In this document: positions 13,864 to 28,500 of the stretch, one piece after another
Position numbering within the stretch: the stretch's first letter is position 1
How the letters are laid out: every line of letters starts with the position of its first letter
Origin: Pomacea canaliculata
Lineage: Eukaryota; Mollusca; Gastropoda; Architaenioglossa; Ampullariidae
Direction of reading: 5' to 3'
Length of the DNA: 64,000 bases
NCBI RefSeq assembly: GCF_003073045.1
Contig: NC_037592.1
Span: 18,309,844 to 18,373,843 of the forward strand
Made by a program: the position numbers and the translations under genes
Notes under the pieces: model-generated
What the model was told of the DNA's origin: nothing
Databases searched by the model: none
The model's input: the letters and a program-made list of their open reading frames with translations, nothing else

Positions 13864-13869
13864 AATAAA
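13864..13869 (+). terminator. Candidate polyadenylation signal of prenylcysteine oxidase
   Basis: AATAAA lies about 460 bases after the stop codon, in the region conserved with the upstream duplicate. No transcript evidence is available. Confidence 0.4.
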
Positions 13870-14669
13870 AAATGTACATCATGAGAACATTAAGGCATAG
13901 TATGCAGATTCATAATAAAATAAAAAAAATTGCTGTAGTCTTAACATTAGTATAGAATACTTGTCATTATCACTATAAAAACTGAAAAAGAATACAGGTA
14001 GGTAACATGTGTTACACAAGTTCTGAGGCTTATAAGTTATATAAGTGAACTTCAGTTTTGATTTTGCCAGTGACACCTATTCACTATTTGTTTAACGTAT
14101 CATCCTGAAGGAAAAGGGAAGATGCTGCTATGCCAAAACACTTGTCACACTTTTATCAGAAAAGAGTTCTGTGGGGGAAGACATTTTGCCTGTCCTATGT
14201 TCTATATCACTTCTTTGTCAGGTTATAATTTATGTGTTAAAAGTGTACGGTTTATTAAATGACTTGATGAATTTAATCTATAAGGTGTGTAGAAGACATT
14301 ATTATTTATCAGCATGCTGCTTGGTACTTCTTGAATGCCTGATGAGACCTATGGGTACATAAGGTGAGGTCTGGCGTGCATATATTTTGTTGGATAAACG
14401 TTTGAATGTAAACATGTAATATACAGTGCAAATGATCCAAAATTTATATAGCATTTTGTTTCCTGAATACATCATTGGCAGCTATTTATACTGATGACAG
14501 AGACACACTTTGACATGTATATCACCTATATTGCACTCTTGACTCTACAGTCCTACTGTAAGACATCACACGAAGTTCCCATTGGGATGGATTTGATGAG
14601 TGACCCATTCTGTAGTTCAAGTTCTCACACACCTGTCCTTCCACCGATGGTGCACGCAAGGGAAGTAAG

Positions 14670-16990
14670 CAGCTGGGGAGCTGAAAAAAGGTGTTTTTTT
14701 CTGGAACCGTCATTTAGTTAAACCTGCGAGAGAGATTCTTACCCACTTAGTGACCAAACGGAGATGTAGCCAAACTTTTAACAGCCTACAAGTTTTGTAG
14801 CCTTTACTGTTTTGTAGCCCGTTTTATTTCCAACCATCTCCATTTTTCTATAAAGCAGCTGTGGGGTCTTGCGAGTGTCTAAGGTATGTGCAGTCAACAG
14901 CTCGGTGGATGGCGTCTGTAAAAGTATAGCTTATTGCAGAAAAACAGGATTTGGTCATAATCCTTTGATCCCGCGATATTGTTTTTTTATCTCATGTACT
15001 GATGTGTTTTACTGTAACTAATTCGGAAGTTCACACTAGTCTTAAACATTGACTGTGGAAATGTAGAGCTATGGCTACAAGACATCTTTAACATGATTAC
15101 TTTATGAACAAAAGGGGCCGACGACAAAGATGTGTAGATATCTGGTAATTAATATTGATATTAAATATTCTATTAACCAAAACGCGACTCATGTATTGGT
15201 TATGAGATGTGCCATCAGGTCCAGTATATTAAACTTAAGTTTCCTTCCACAGTTCTAATGAAAGTAGAATAGTGAACAAACTTTGCGAAAAAAGAGAGAA
15301 AAAGAAATGTCTGAAAAGGTTCTACACCTCACGCTTACTAGCGACTTCCGCAAACGTACCAGTGTACGATAACGCGAAGAAAAACAAGAGCATACAGTTG
15401 TAGCGGTTCACTGGATTATGAGAGGAATTTTCAAAATAGGTGTGTTTCGAGGCCAGACTTGAACGCGGCAAACATTGACAGTTTGAAGAAATGTGGGTAG
15501 AGAATTACAGACGAAGTGGCCGAACAAAGAAGAACGTCTGTAAAATGTTTGCGGTCTGATGCATAGCATGGAAGTCAGGACTAGGAGATCCTACAGAACA
15601 TGGCATAGAGAGGTCAGCACCAGGAGATCCTAGACTACCACATCAATGGTAAGATGTCAGATACTCACTCCGACAGGTATGATGGACCTTGAAGACATCA
15701 GTAGAACAATGTAACATTTTAATCAAGCTCGAAATGGAGGAACATGGTAACCTGGTCAGCTTGTAAACTTTGTGTTGGACGAAGTCGAGGACAACTCCCG
15801 ATCTCAACTCGGCATCAGGGTGAAACAGATGGCGCGCTTACGGGAACAAATGTTCAAGTTGTACTAACATGCAGCTCTGATTGATTTCCGTGACTGTAAA
15901 GATGCGCGCGTAGAATTGGTTTTGAACTGCGAGCATTAATAAATCGACAACAATAAACATGTTTCAATGAGTGATGCTTATGTGGTTTATTGAAACGTTT
16001 ATGAACAGCCATAACTTGCAGCAGCATGACAAGAAAGGCATGTAAGGAAACATATGAGTACGATTTGGTCACCTTTCCATAAGTCCGTGTGATCTGATTT
16101 GTCTTCTTGTGAACGCTGTGAACGTATAAACAGCCAGTGCTTCTACACAGTGAATTCCCTCCTTGTTATAGCGAAAGCCAGCACTAAGGCATGTAGTGCA
16201 TATCAGAAGAACTTTTATTTCAGAGGTTTATCACAATGAAGGATAAACTGCAACAAACCTAGTTTTAAAGAAGCTGATATCAAGCAGCCAATTAATACTA
16301 AGTCTAATGATATTTAAAGCAACACACTTGTGAATACGGGAAGACCTCAGAACATTCGAACAACTTCACAGCTGACATTTTAAAGCCCCGAACAACAGAG
16401 TATACCTTGTGTGCGTTCAAAAGAATACAATTTTAAAGATTATAAAATTGATTTGTATTGTTTTCATAAAATAAATTACAATAAATTCTCATTACTTTTT
16501 GGAAATTTTTTATTTAATATTTAGAGGGCAAACCTTGAAAGTCTCGTGGAATCTATGGCAAAACGTGAAATATATATATATACACACATAAAAGGGAATA
16601 CTTAAGATATGAGATCATTCCTGTACCAGACCCTCAAACTCTGTCGCTTGCTTACTGAAAATTTGTTGTTTTGAGTGACCAGCACGACAGCTGTAACTGC
16701 TTTGGTCTTGCAGTCAGAAAGTTTATTTTCACGGCCTCCACACCAGCGAGCCTCTCATCTTTTCTCATTTCCTACACTTCTCCATTTTACGGGCAATCAA
16801 AAAAGATTCAGTCTTGCAAGATATTACTTCCAGATGCTTAATGGTCTTTTCGGAATAGATGCCCTAAGGTTCTAATAGATATCTGATAAGGAACAAAACA
16901 CCCGCAGATCGTATCGATAGTCCGAGACTAAACGAGCACACGCGCACCCACGTCACAGTCCGTGAGTCGATCGTCCTGTGTGCACGTGCA
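14670..16990. other. No gene seen between the duplication end and the hyaluronidase gene
   Basis: The homology to the upstream duplicate ends near 14665. The rest shows no convincing exon, RNA gene or recognisable transposon. A short TA/CA run lies at 16570-16590. Confidence 0.5.
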
Positions 16991-16997
16991 CACTCTC

Positions 16998-17005
16998 TAT
17001 AAATA
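16998..17005 (+). promoter_or_regulatory. Candidate TATA box of the CEMIP-like gene
   Basis: TATAAATA lies about 90 bases before the proposed start codon at 17092. It is followed at a normal distance by GC-richer sequence that could be the transcription start and 5' UTR. It fits the inferred first exon but is otherwise unsupported. Confidence 0.45.
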
Positions 17006-17091
17006 CCTTTCGAAAGGGTGGCATGCCGTGGCGTCTCTGCGAGGTTCCGAGAATCGTCAGAGTGAAAAAGAAGAAAGAGGCGTATCTACTG

Positions 17092-20000
17092 ATGGTGAAT
17101 ACAGATAATGTCACGGTAAGAGAAGCACTTTGTCACTAACGTCTATTCAAGCAAAGTGTCATCAGTGTTGACCAATAAATTACACAAGTTGTTCTTTGAG
17201 GCTCAGTCAGCAAGCGAAACATTAGAAGAACACCACGCTGATTAGCAAAATTAAGCTGTCAAAGGGGTAAAGAAACGAGAAAAGTAAAGCAACGAGGTAG
17301 GAGAGATGGTCACCCCTTTCATAAATCATCCAGATATGAGAGCAGTCTCCAACACCTCACTCGCTACAGTTCAAAAGGTCATAGGAAGACGTTTATCATT
17401 TGTTTGTTTGTTTGACGTCATGACAAATGTTTTGCACACATGAACACACTGCGCGTGAAGTAGAATCAGGGATTTATTTGAAGACCATAAGTAAAAATTA
17501 ACCTCAGTATATCACATGTTGTCTTCAATCAAAGCCTCAAGACGTTCATTGGCTGTCTGCACCTGGTGTGCACGCTGCTCACGCGCCACCTGTCCATGGC
17601 CTCTCAATGTCCGTGGGAACAGACTGGTTTACTAAGATGGAGCGACAGTGCAACGTGGCCATTGGGACAGAAGCCTGGAGAAAACGCAGAGGTTGGTATT
17701 TTTTAACTTACACCTCATTTCAAACATCTCTTTGGTTATTCAGCCTGCTTTTCATTGTCACCAAGACTTATCTTCTTCACTAATAAAATAAAATCGATAG
17801 TAAAATAATAAAAAACCAGCATGCGCTTAATGACCTTTTATATGCGTCTATAGTCTGTAAGTGTTTTAAAATTATTTGGCAACAGGTGTCCGTGAGAAAG
17901 AGGCTGCTACTAGATGAAAGTCCTCCCAGGCTGGCCAATCTCACGGTGGACGCCGGTGGCGCCCTCATTTGGGACAATGTGGACGACATCCTACTTCAAG
18001 CTTCTTACATACGTGTTATTGGAGAGTTCCACATGGGCAGTCAAAGCTGCCCTCTCAACAGAAGGGCAACCATCAGCCTATACGGTCAGTCACCTCCGCA
18101 CCCTTTCCTTATACTTCACAACTTTTAGTCATGACTGTTGAGGAAGCTAGCAGCATCATACAGGGTCTCGTGCTTACCTATATATGCTCTCCTGTAATCA
18201 GGCAACTCCATTTCAAAGTACGAGGACACCTGGCTCGGCAGAAAGTTCCTTGGCGTGCGGAGTGGGGGTGTGATGGAGCTGCATGGCAAACCCAAGACAT
18301 CCTGGACAAGACTAGCACACACAGTCCCAGCCTTGTCCTCCGCCAGCTGTGGCTTCGTCTACAGTCATTCGGTCAGCAGCTAACGAGGGCTTGCTAAATA
18401 GTATTAATCATCCTTACTATCATTTTCCTCTTCTTGTTTCCCTCCCAATACCCCACCCCATCCCACCTTTTTCTCTGTCATCAACCACACATACCTCACA
18501 AGCACATATTTTGTACTTCCTAGATGGAACTCTTGGTGATGAGAGAAACATGATTTTTTTTTTTCAACAAGCAAACGAATTTTTGGTACTTGTACAGCCA
18601 TGAATTCACAAATTTCAGACTTCACCATACGCGGCTGAAAACAAAGTTGGTTTATTTGTGACATCATGGTACCCCGATGGCGCTGTATTTGATTTTGGAT
18701 CTTTCGACGCCAGCACGTGGATGGATCTCCCAACATTTCTAGAAAGTAGGTATTCCAAAGTGGTACTGTTAGTACCAGAGAGTACTAGTAGCAGTAGTAC
18801 TACGCAATAAGGGGAGTAGGTAGGTGGTGTAGCTGGATTCAAGTGGTAAGTATAATGGTAGAATTCGAAAGGTTCAGAAAAATTAGAAGATAAAATGATC
18901 CGCAATATTTGTAATATCACGGTATTGTGTGTGTATATATATATCGTGGGCCTAAGTGGACTTGGATGGTACAAAAAACTGCATAATCACTCGTAATGCA
19001 ATGGACTGGTGCCACAAACTAAAATATGTTCTGACAGAAATGCCGCAGGGTTGTGTCCTGGCGGCCAGTGTGCGCAGCAGCCTGGGAGTTGGCAGTGAAG
19101 CGCTGTTCACTAGCCTGGAACGCCTCGGTGCTCAGCAAGTCAGGAATATCGGACTCGGCGATTCATATGCCTTTATAGCTCGCATGGGTAAGCCGTTCTT
19201 AACGAAATAAGAAGTGTGTGTGTGTTTTCGTAGGAAGGTTATTTTTATAACAGAAAGAATTTCCCAGAATTTGTAGCTTTGCATCCAAAAAGACATTTTT
19301 TTCACAATGCAGATGCCTTACATTTCAGATTTCCTTCTGGATTACTTTCCTTTCATTGTCTGGCAGCTGCGCCAATGTCAGCAAGTCTACAGAATGTTAA
19401 AACTTTTACAGTCGATGGGCAAAATAGATGTCTTCCTAGGTGTCATCGTTATGCATCCTCTAGCTATTATGATCACTTATTTGTCAAGTGCCGGCCAGTT
19501 TAAAGAATGTTTGTCTGGCAGGTGACAAGACCACGGCGCTAGAAAGACTGGCCTCAGGAACTCAGTCTCCCGACACCGAGTATCTTCACCTCTCAGTTGC
19601 GGAGAGTAACTTGACCTTTAGTGTCAGGTCAAGTGGTACCAATGTTGATTTTCGCGTACTGACGAGCGACCTGGCCTTTCCTGTCATCTCACTGGACAAC
19701 GACGTGTCGAGCTGGGAACCAGGTAAACATCAAGTATACAAACATTGGATTTTTTCCCAGGACCTGTGACATTCGATTAAGCCAGTGAAGAAGCACAGCA
19801 CAAGTAAACTGCTTTGAATAAATATGTTATTAAATATGTTATCCGTTTTTCCTCTTCTCTCTTTACACGTTTGTCTAGCATCTAGTGTAGACTCCTTTCA
19901 TACTTTTAAACTGACTCACAACTGAATTGAACAAAATATTTTGAGAAAATTGACCTTAACTGTTGTTTTTATATGACATTGAAAAGAAATTTGTGTATAT

Positions 20001-23000
20001 GTAGTAAGGGACAGTTGTGGTGGATTGAAGCTTAATATTAGGACTGAATATTCTGAGGAATCCATCAACCGTCTTGCTACCTGAGTTTGTTTGGCATACT
20101 TAGCCTGCTTGTACATAAGTTCACTACGAAATGTTTGACTAAAGGGGATGAGGTGGTGATTACCTCCACGGACTACGACTGGGAACAGGTCGAAGTTCGG
20201 CGCATCTTGCCTTGCAGTACTTGCAGCAAGAATCAAATTCGATTGGATGGTAAACCATAATTATTTGTTCAAGAGATTGTTTTGGCAGAAATAAACACGT
20301 AAAGGACGTTTAACGAAATATTTTAACGTTATTTAATTAGCGTATAAAGATTCATTTTACTAATGTAGGCAAATAAATGTCCACATTTGTAAAAAAAAAC
20401 CAACAACAAAAAACAAAAACAAAAAAAAACAAAAAACAAACAAAAACAAACAAACAAACAAATCCAGGTACAATGTAGACATATTTTTCACATGATTTTG
20501 AAACAGGAGCACTTGACAACATGCACTATGGCGAAGTGTCTCAGAATGTAGACATGCGCGCTGAGGTCGGTCTTCTGACACGCAACATCAAGATCCAGGG
20601 CATCATGGAACCGCAATGTTACAACTTCACAGACTACGAATATCTTTTGTGTCAAGCATTTCAGAAAGACACATTTGGAGGACAAATAAAGGTACAGGAA
20701 AATTCTTAAGCAAATTTACAAACAAGTGTTTGTATTTTATATCGAAGTTATTTAAAGTTGTATTCATATACAAAATTATACTACTGATGTAAAATACGTT
20801 GTTATTAACCAGGTAACCTTTTTTACAAAGATCGCAGGGACGTCTTTCAAAAAGTTCGCTTTTGCAAATTATCTGTTTTATGAAAATACTTGTATATAAT
20901 TTCTGTGTAACAGGCTTTAAGGGGGTCAACAATTCATGTAGAAGGCGTTGAACTCTATCACATGGGGCAGCAAGCTTCCGTAGGTACGCTGCTTGAATTT
21001 GTTGTCCTTCAAGATTATTTCTTCTTTTCCTTTGAGTTTAATGAATTTAGTTTTTGACTTTCAGGATTGTTAAAGCATTATTTACCACCTATATTACTAC
21101 CACAAGCATACTCTATGTCATGATATTGCAAACGAAAATTTAAACAGCAAAGTAATTGACAAAAGATAACTGCTTTCATGCCTATAGAATTAGCACTTAT
21201 AAATATATTAATTTTTATAAAGTTTATCATATAAATGTTGTATTGAAGTATTTTTGGTACTGAGATAAATCGGTGTGATCATCATAGAGTAATGTAATCC
21301 GTCAAAAACAATGTTCACAATTGTTGCTAACTCGGTAAGAAAGACAACCGCGCATCTTGAGGCCCCTGACACCTGCTCTCTGATGTGTTACAATATCTTT
21401 GCCCTTGCAGGTGCCTATCCTCTGCACTTCCACATGATGGTCGAGGCTAGAGGGATGTGGTTCCGAAACAACTCTATTCACCATAGCTTCTCCCGATGTG
21501 TCACTGTTCATGGCTCACACAATACAGAGGTAATTCTTTTGTTGTCAGTGTTTGATACACATATACACATATGATCACTGGCATTTACACCTTTAACTTC
21601 ATCATTCGTTCACTTAACGAACACAGCTCGACGTAGGAGAAGGTCGGTCGTCGAGGCATGCTCAAGGCCTGGGACAGAGGAGATTACCCTGCTCCCCCAA
21701 CTTGCATGGGTACATGGTTAATGAGGGACGATAAGAATAAAGAAATGGTTGGATTTTGAAAAGTTATGTCTCAGATGTGGTTCTTATGTTCAAGCTTATT
21801 TAGATGTCTACAGGAAACCCCTTATGACATGCTCGCCCTTTGTCCCAAACCAGGTGAGCGACCATGTCTGTTATGATCACCTGGGCCACGGCTATTTTCT
21901 AGAAGATGCAGTGGAGCAGAACACCACGATGTATAGAAACTTGGGCGTGGGCACTCGCTACGGGATGTTGACACCTGGGGATCGCACTGTCGATATGTGC
22001 AAGAACCTCTTAAAGATACCTGAGATTTTCTGCAAGTAAGCCGTACTCTTCCTTCCACATCTCCAATCGTGACAATGACACATCCTTGTTGAGTGAGAGA
22101 GAGCACGCAGGCACACGTACACATATATATCCCACATATTAACACACACGTGCACACAAACACACACATTAGCACCAACTTATCCACACACACACACACA
22201 CATTTATTGAACTACAGTTATTCGCTGTCTCACGTTTGTTCCTGTGTTGGAGTGTGTGAAAGACATAAGCTAAAACAAGGAAGTCATGCGGAACATACGA
22301 CTGATGGATCTGTCTTATCTTTTACATAAACCAGTGATGTGTCCACATTCTGGCTGACTCACCCCAACAACAACATCATCAACAACGTGGCTGCTGGCTC
22401 TGACGTGAGTTGATCATTCTAGACGATTGACTTGACATTAACAGAAAAAGTTTTGGCGAGAGTAAGACTCGGAGTTTGGGTCTCATTCTGCTGGTCTGAG
22501 CGGGACGGAAAGTCGCCGGTTCGAGACCTGCTCGGGCCAGCACCCGGACTAGCATGATTATGTATCTGATTTATCCAAGAAGTTAAAGGTGGCGGATTGA
22601 AAAGCTTTGGATCGTGTCTGTACGCGGGATGGAACACTTACATTTACTCCCCTTTCTCGGCCACTGAGTTCCGAGAATTGTTACACCTTTTCTTTGGTCT
22701 AAACATAATGTATATTTTCGATCAAAGGAACGAAATTATTTTCATTGTTATTTTCACTTTAAGATATTTTTGCTAGATTTCATTTCCTTTCTGCAGATCG
22801 TACAATCAGTTCAACATGCTGATAACTTTGAGAATAAATGTTGCTGTGCAGTATGGGTAACTTCTAGTTTGTGTACTTTCTTCCTTGATACTTAGTGCGC
22901 TATTGTATACTGATATTAACTGAAATGTATTAATCTTGCTTTACGCTGTATTTTCTTAAAAATACTGTCAGCATCCAATATCCCTCAGTTGTACTGTAAT

Positions 23001-25471
23001 TGGTTTTGAAAATGACAGTGTGAGTGGCTAGAGGCAAAATTGGCATCGCTTGGCAAAATTGAAAAGTTAGGAATGTCTGCTATCTAGTTACCGAGGCTAC
23101 CTATGTATAAAGCCGGGCAAGGCCTGACCCTGTCTTACATTTGCTCATAATTACAGGGCCATGGCTACGGCATGATCTTCGCAGACCGACCTTTGACCTT
23201 GTCAGCCAAAGTGCCTGAATTAGTGGCTTCAGCACCTCCATATTCGTCGCAATACTTCCCCCTCACAAGATTTTATGGAAACGTCGCTCATTCTAACTCA
23301 CTGGTAGAGTCTTTCAAGTGTGTCTGTGTGTGTGTGTGGCGGGTGGTTTACACTTCTTGTTTGATTTTCAAGGGCCATGGCCTCATAGAAGGGGAGCTGA
23401 CAACAAAGATAATGGTGTTCCATTTAAAAAGGTATAAAAGCCAAAGATACAAGCCATGCCTTCAAAATAATTACTGAAGAAATTAATATCTCATTGTAGA
23501 TTTTCTTAATTGAAAAGCATAAAAACGACACAATTCCAAATTCTTTACAGTTGATTTATTATCTGAAGCCAATAAGTCCTACTCTAAGATGCAGTAAAGC
23601 TTTACAACTTAAAAAAGAATGAACTTCATCTTTATTCATTTTACATAATGGACAAAGCAGATCACGTGATCTTCTGTATCGAAAACAATGGTCTGCAATA
23701 TTGGAACACCCACTCTAAATTTGTCCAAAACTGTCATCAAATAGTAATCTAAAGTTAAGTCATCTTCAAATATATTTTAATAGTGCCGGAGATCCCGAAT
23801 GTAGAAAAAGAAATCTGTGCATGTGAGTGAGAGAGAGAATTATTTTTGTACGGAGCCGGATGGATCAAACAAGGAAGAGAAAATCAGTTCGAATAAGATT
23901 AGGAAAGGAATTTACAGGTAATCTGTTTACTCTCTTTTAAACTTTCAGGACGGACTGTTCTTTGACAGCAAAATTGCAAGTGGAGGCGAGAACTATCAGG
24001 GAGATGTGGCGCCGCCTAACGCGTCATTCCAACTGCCAACGACTACGATCCCCGAAGTCCTCCCAACGCCAACGGGTCACGTGTCTGGACTCAGATGGAA
24101 AGGTAAGTATAGGTGAGGTAGCGGGAGGCTCATCCAGCTTTGTAAACATTCATGGACGTAACATGTCTGGAGAGTTGGAAATAATACTGGTACTAACGTG
24201 TGTGTGTGTGTGTGCAATGTTTTCATCTTCATTCATTTCCCGCAGTTTTGTACTGGCAGCTGATTCCTCCACTTTTTTTCCCAAATTCTAGCAGTGTTGT
24301 TTGAAAAGTTTTAACGGTATTTTTACAGAGATGAAATATAGTCTTCATTGACCAGCTTCCCGTTAGTAAACAGTTAACTTACTGCTCTGTCCAAATTTAT
24401 AGTTAGCCTAAAAATGTAATAACTAGTGTTATAAACGTAATGACTAGTGTTATAAAGTAGCCTACCAAGCCCTGGCTTCTGTATGTAAATTTTGTACATG
24501 GCAGTAACAATGTCGGCCATCTCAAAGGACTTTTACTATTAGGCCCGTTCTTACCGCCCGTGGGGCCCTTGCCACTATCGCCAGGGTTTCAATCACAAGC
24601 GCGGGGCCATGGATGTGTATTGATATCAGTTCGTGGCGGGGCCCCCTGAGCTTGGCCCTGGTTACTGTTGTCCTACGGAAGAAGTAATTGAATCGTTTTC
24701 TTTGATTTAAGTCATTTCCGTAAATTATTTTTGAATTATTTTTCTGAAGTGACAGAACAGTTGGCACTTTACTTGGCAGGCTGACGATGTACAAAAACAG
24801 AAAACACAACATGTGGCTGAAGGCTGGAAACATTCGAGTGGTTAAATCCTCGTAAGTAACCTAAAGAAGAAGACCTAGTCTAGCCTGCTGCTCTATTGCA
24901 GACATTTATGTATCATTACCAAATGTATTTTTATATTTATTGTCATCTGATTTAATGATTTATTCATATACAGATATAAATCTCTGAAAGATGTTGTGCT
25001 GAGGTTGGTGGTTGTTTATAAGATTTGCAGATTCTCCACAGAGCTTTGCCGGCGGGAACACGGGGACTGACACAGGGTCTGAGGTCAGCGACAGTGTGTT
25101 CATTGGACAGTCTGACAACAGAGGCCAGCCACAGCTGTTTGTTGATCAAGCGAGATGTTCAGTAATTTGATCGAGAAGCCCTCTGTGCTGCTCAACACTT
25201 CATTCGCCAGCAGTCCGTACGTGCAGGGGGAGGTTACTGGAATGGCGCTCGGACAACGACCAAGTCTGGCAAAGCTTTTCTCTAACAGTCACACACACAC
25301 TTTGCATACTTTGTCGAGCGTTTGTTTATATTTGTCCGGCCTTCAGACTGCAGGATATACAACGTTAAGCATGTCACTATTTGGTTTTGAACTGGCTAGT
25401 AATCCACTGAACATACAACTTCCGTAAAATGTTTTAAGAACTTATTCTTCATTCCATTTAAATAACAAAAC

Positions 25472-25562
<91 letters not shown>

Positions 25563-28500
25563 CCCACATAAAAGAAGTGAACAATTTTATATGACTTAAC
25601 AAAGAAATGGATGTTTTTGGAAAACTCCGTCCCACTATTTCTAACTTACAGCCATAAAATTGTATTTTTAAACAGCTATGAAACTGTCTCGGGCGTATCC
25701 ATGTACCAGGGCCCAATGTTTGTGAAGAACTGCTTCTTTGACCGCTTTTCCCATCAGTGGTGGGCAGACCAGTGGGTGGACAAATACGGCTCCACCCGGC
25801 CAGTGATGCCAAAGGGTGCCATTAGTTTCAAGAGAAGTAATATTACCCATCGGTGCCCTATATGTACACCCAGATATCAAGTTTGGCTTCTGCGACAACG
25901 TATGTTGTTTGTTTGTTGTTATGAATAAGAATGCAAGTGAAAACCCGGTTACGTTCCTTTTCATCTGAGCAATGTATATACAAAGTGTTTTCAAAATAGT
26001 CTTTCATTTTTTTCATATCTTTCCGAGGGTAAATGCTTTCGATAAATGCTGCCTTCAGCAAAGTCTACATGACTCTAACAGAGTTAATTGCAGATTCTGA
26101 AAATAAAACAGGATACATGCCAGTTTTGGGAATGTAAAATGTATTAAATTTAAATTGTAGTAAATTTCTTGCCTTCTTTGTTTATTTGTTTCTTTTTTTA
26201 CTTTCTTTCTTTATTTTCTTTCTTGAACAGGTCAACGACGGCAACTGGGTGTTTCGGGGCAACTCCTCTGTGTACGAGTGGACAGATGACGACGGCAACT
26301 TACAGGCGACCTTCAGGGACATGGACGGCTCTGTGACCGGCCAGGCCAACACTCAGATTGTACCCAACACCCCGTTTTTCACCGGCGACAAGTGCAACAC
26401 AGTTGACTACCCGAACTGGAACATGGCTGCGTGTCCTTACAAATATGTGCAGGTAAATCAGTCGTCTGCTTTTCCAGGTACGATGGCATGTTCCTGACAC
26501 TGACTTAGAATGTGACTTTATTCACAGAGAACACTTGTAAACATGCCTTTATCATAAAAAACACATTATATATATATAGTATTTATCTGTTTTAGATATA
26601 TATATATATGGTGATTGTGTTTCATTTTGAGAAATATAAAGGGTATATTAAAAATGTGGGAATGGAGCAAAATTTGCCGTAAGCCCCAGGAGTAATTAAT
26701 ACAGGGCTTATTGTTATACCAGTAAAAAAAGACAGTATCTTAGGATTATAGTAAAGTGGTTGCTGTCCGTAAAAGCAATAGTTCTGTATAACTACACTAC
26801 TAGTGTTACTGCTATTGTTATCACTAGATACATTCTTATTTAACAAATATGAATGCTATGCTGCATACATTTATTAGCTATGCTGATCATAGAGTACTTA
26901 ATGTTCAATCAGATGGAGATTATTGGAAGTGACGGTGTCCTTACCAGAACCAACAAAGTCAAGAGTCCTCTCATCCTTATCCGGATGACCAGCCTACCTA
27001 CCGACATGTCATCCAAGGTAATTATTCATATGTTTATGAGACAGTCTTACATATACAGTATCAAATATTGGTATTTTTTAAAGCTTGTCGCACATGACAC
27101 AGACATGCTATGGTTTCAGACATCAAACATCCGACACCAGATTTGTGTCTTCTCACACAGGTCGTCATCTACATCAACAGGTCTTGCGCTTCTGAAAACT
27201 CTGAAAACTGATGTCCTTCATGTTTTAAGCGATTGTTTGTTTGTGAGAGTCACGTGACCCAGTGCTCGTTCCTTGTGTGCCAGGTACTAACAGGAACACG
27301 TTCCTGCTGCGCACTAACATGTCCTACACGGTCAACTTCAACTCCACTCTTGGGAAAGTGCCGACCTACTTCGATATTAACGGATACGGGTTTGAAAAGT
27401 AAGACGTTACGATATCGATAAAAAAAACTCCATTCTTAATGTAGAACATGTACGTGTAGAACTATATGTATACATGCTTATCAGAAATTTTCTTTTGGAT
27501 CCCTCTTTTTCTCTCTTTCTTAATCCTTCTTTGTCTTTCTTTTTTAGTTCGTAGAGATGCCAAGAATATCTGTATGCATGCAAAGTGAGTTTCGATTCGC
27601 CACTTGTTACAGGGAAGATATTGTTCGGGTGGGTCTGTGCCTTCCCAAGACAACCACCCAGTTTCAGGTGAAGAGTGACTTTCCTGTTGTCATCAAGAAT
27701 GACCACATCATGACCTCGTCGTTGGCGGCGCTGGATGCAGACAGCACAGGAAAAGCTTTTTACTTCGACAAGACCACAGGGTTAGACACTCAACAGTGTG
27801 TTTACACAAGAACATTACAAATGCAAATAAGGTGCCCCACGCTGATGAAACACACACAAACACACATGAGTAACACACATTTGTAACGAGGGACAGACAT
27901 GAAGTAAGAGAAATAAAAGGAAGAGATTGCATGAAGATCATCCCAGAATACATAGTCACGTGTTTCACAGTACAGTATGTTGTTGAGACATTTTAAACAT
28001 TTGTGTCCGTGTTATAGACCACGTGACGTGTGTCGTCCAGATGTTTTTGAAGTTATTATGATCATTATTTTGAAAGACATTATTTATTGTCATATTTTTT
28101 CGCTTCCTGTACAGGCTCTTGTTTTTCAAGATTTGGAACAGCTACAACCGAAGCTTCAGTTCTCAGCAGTGCCCTGGAGACAACTGTTTCCGCGTTCGAA
28201 TCTGGCGTCTGGATGGCGGGGACGGACCCACTGACTGCAGCAGCCGCACTCCTCCCCTCATCCAGTTGAATAGTGTGCGTACTGTGCGTATGGTGTGTGA
28301 GTAGTAGGTTGGGTCGGAAGTGAGGTGGCGCTGCATTTTATTAAGAGTCAGTACAACACAGAATGAATTCTCTTCCTGTCTGTATTACAGAAGTTTTGTT
28401 GTGATGGGCTTTACATTTGAATAATCTTCACAAATATGATTTTAAAGTAAAATGAAGTAAGACCTATTACCTAAGTGACCTAATATATTATATGCATGAG

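Noticed and set aside
17969-18397. Plus-strand 142-codon open frame in the second reading frame
   Set aside because: It reads out of frame through exons 17886-18084 and 18202-18371 and the intron between them; the conserved CEMIP frame is different.
21822-22199. Minus-strand 125-codon open frame rich in Cys and Val
   Set aside because: It is the antisense of the exon at 21854-22035 joined to a CA microsatellite.
24535-24665. GC-rich patch with GGGGCCC words, considered as a MITE
   Set aside because: No terminal inverted repeat or target duplication was found; it may be a decayed repeat but cannot be supported.
25396-25812. Minus-strand 138-codon open frame with CLSVCLSV repeats
   Set aside because: It arises from the ACAG microsatellite plus the reverse of a real exon at 25676-25899.
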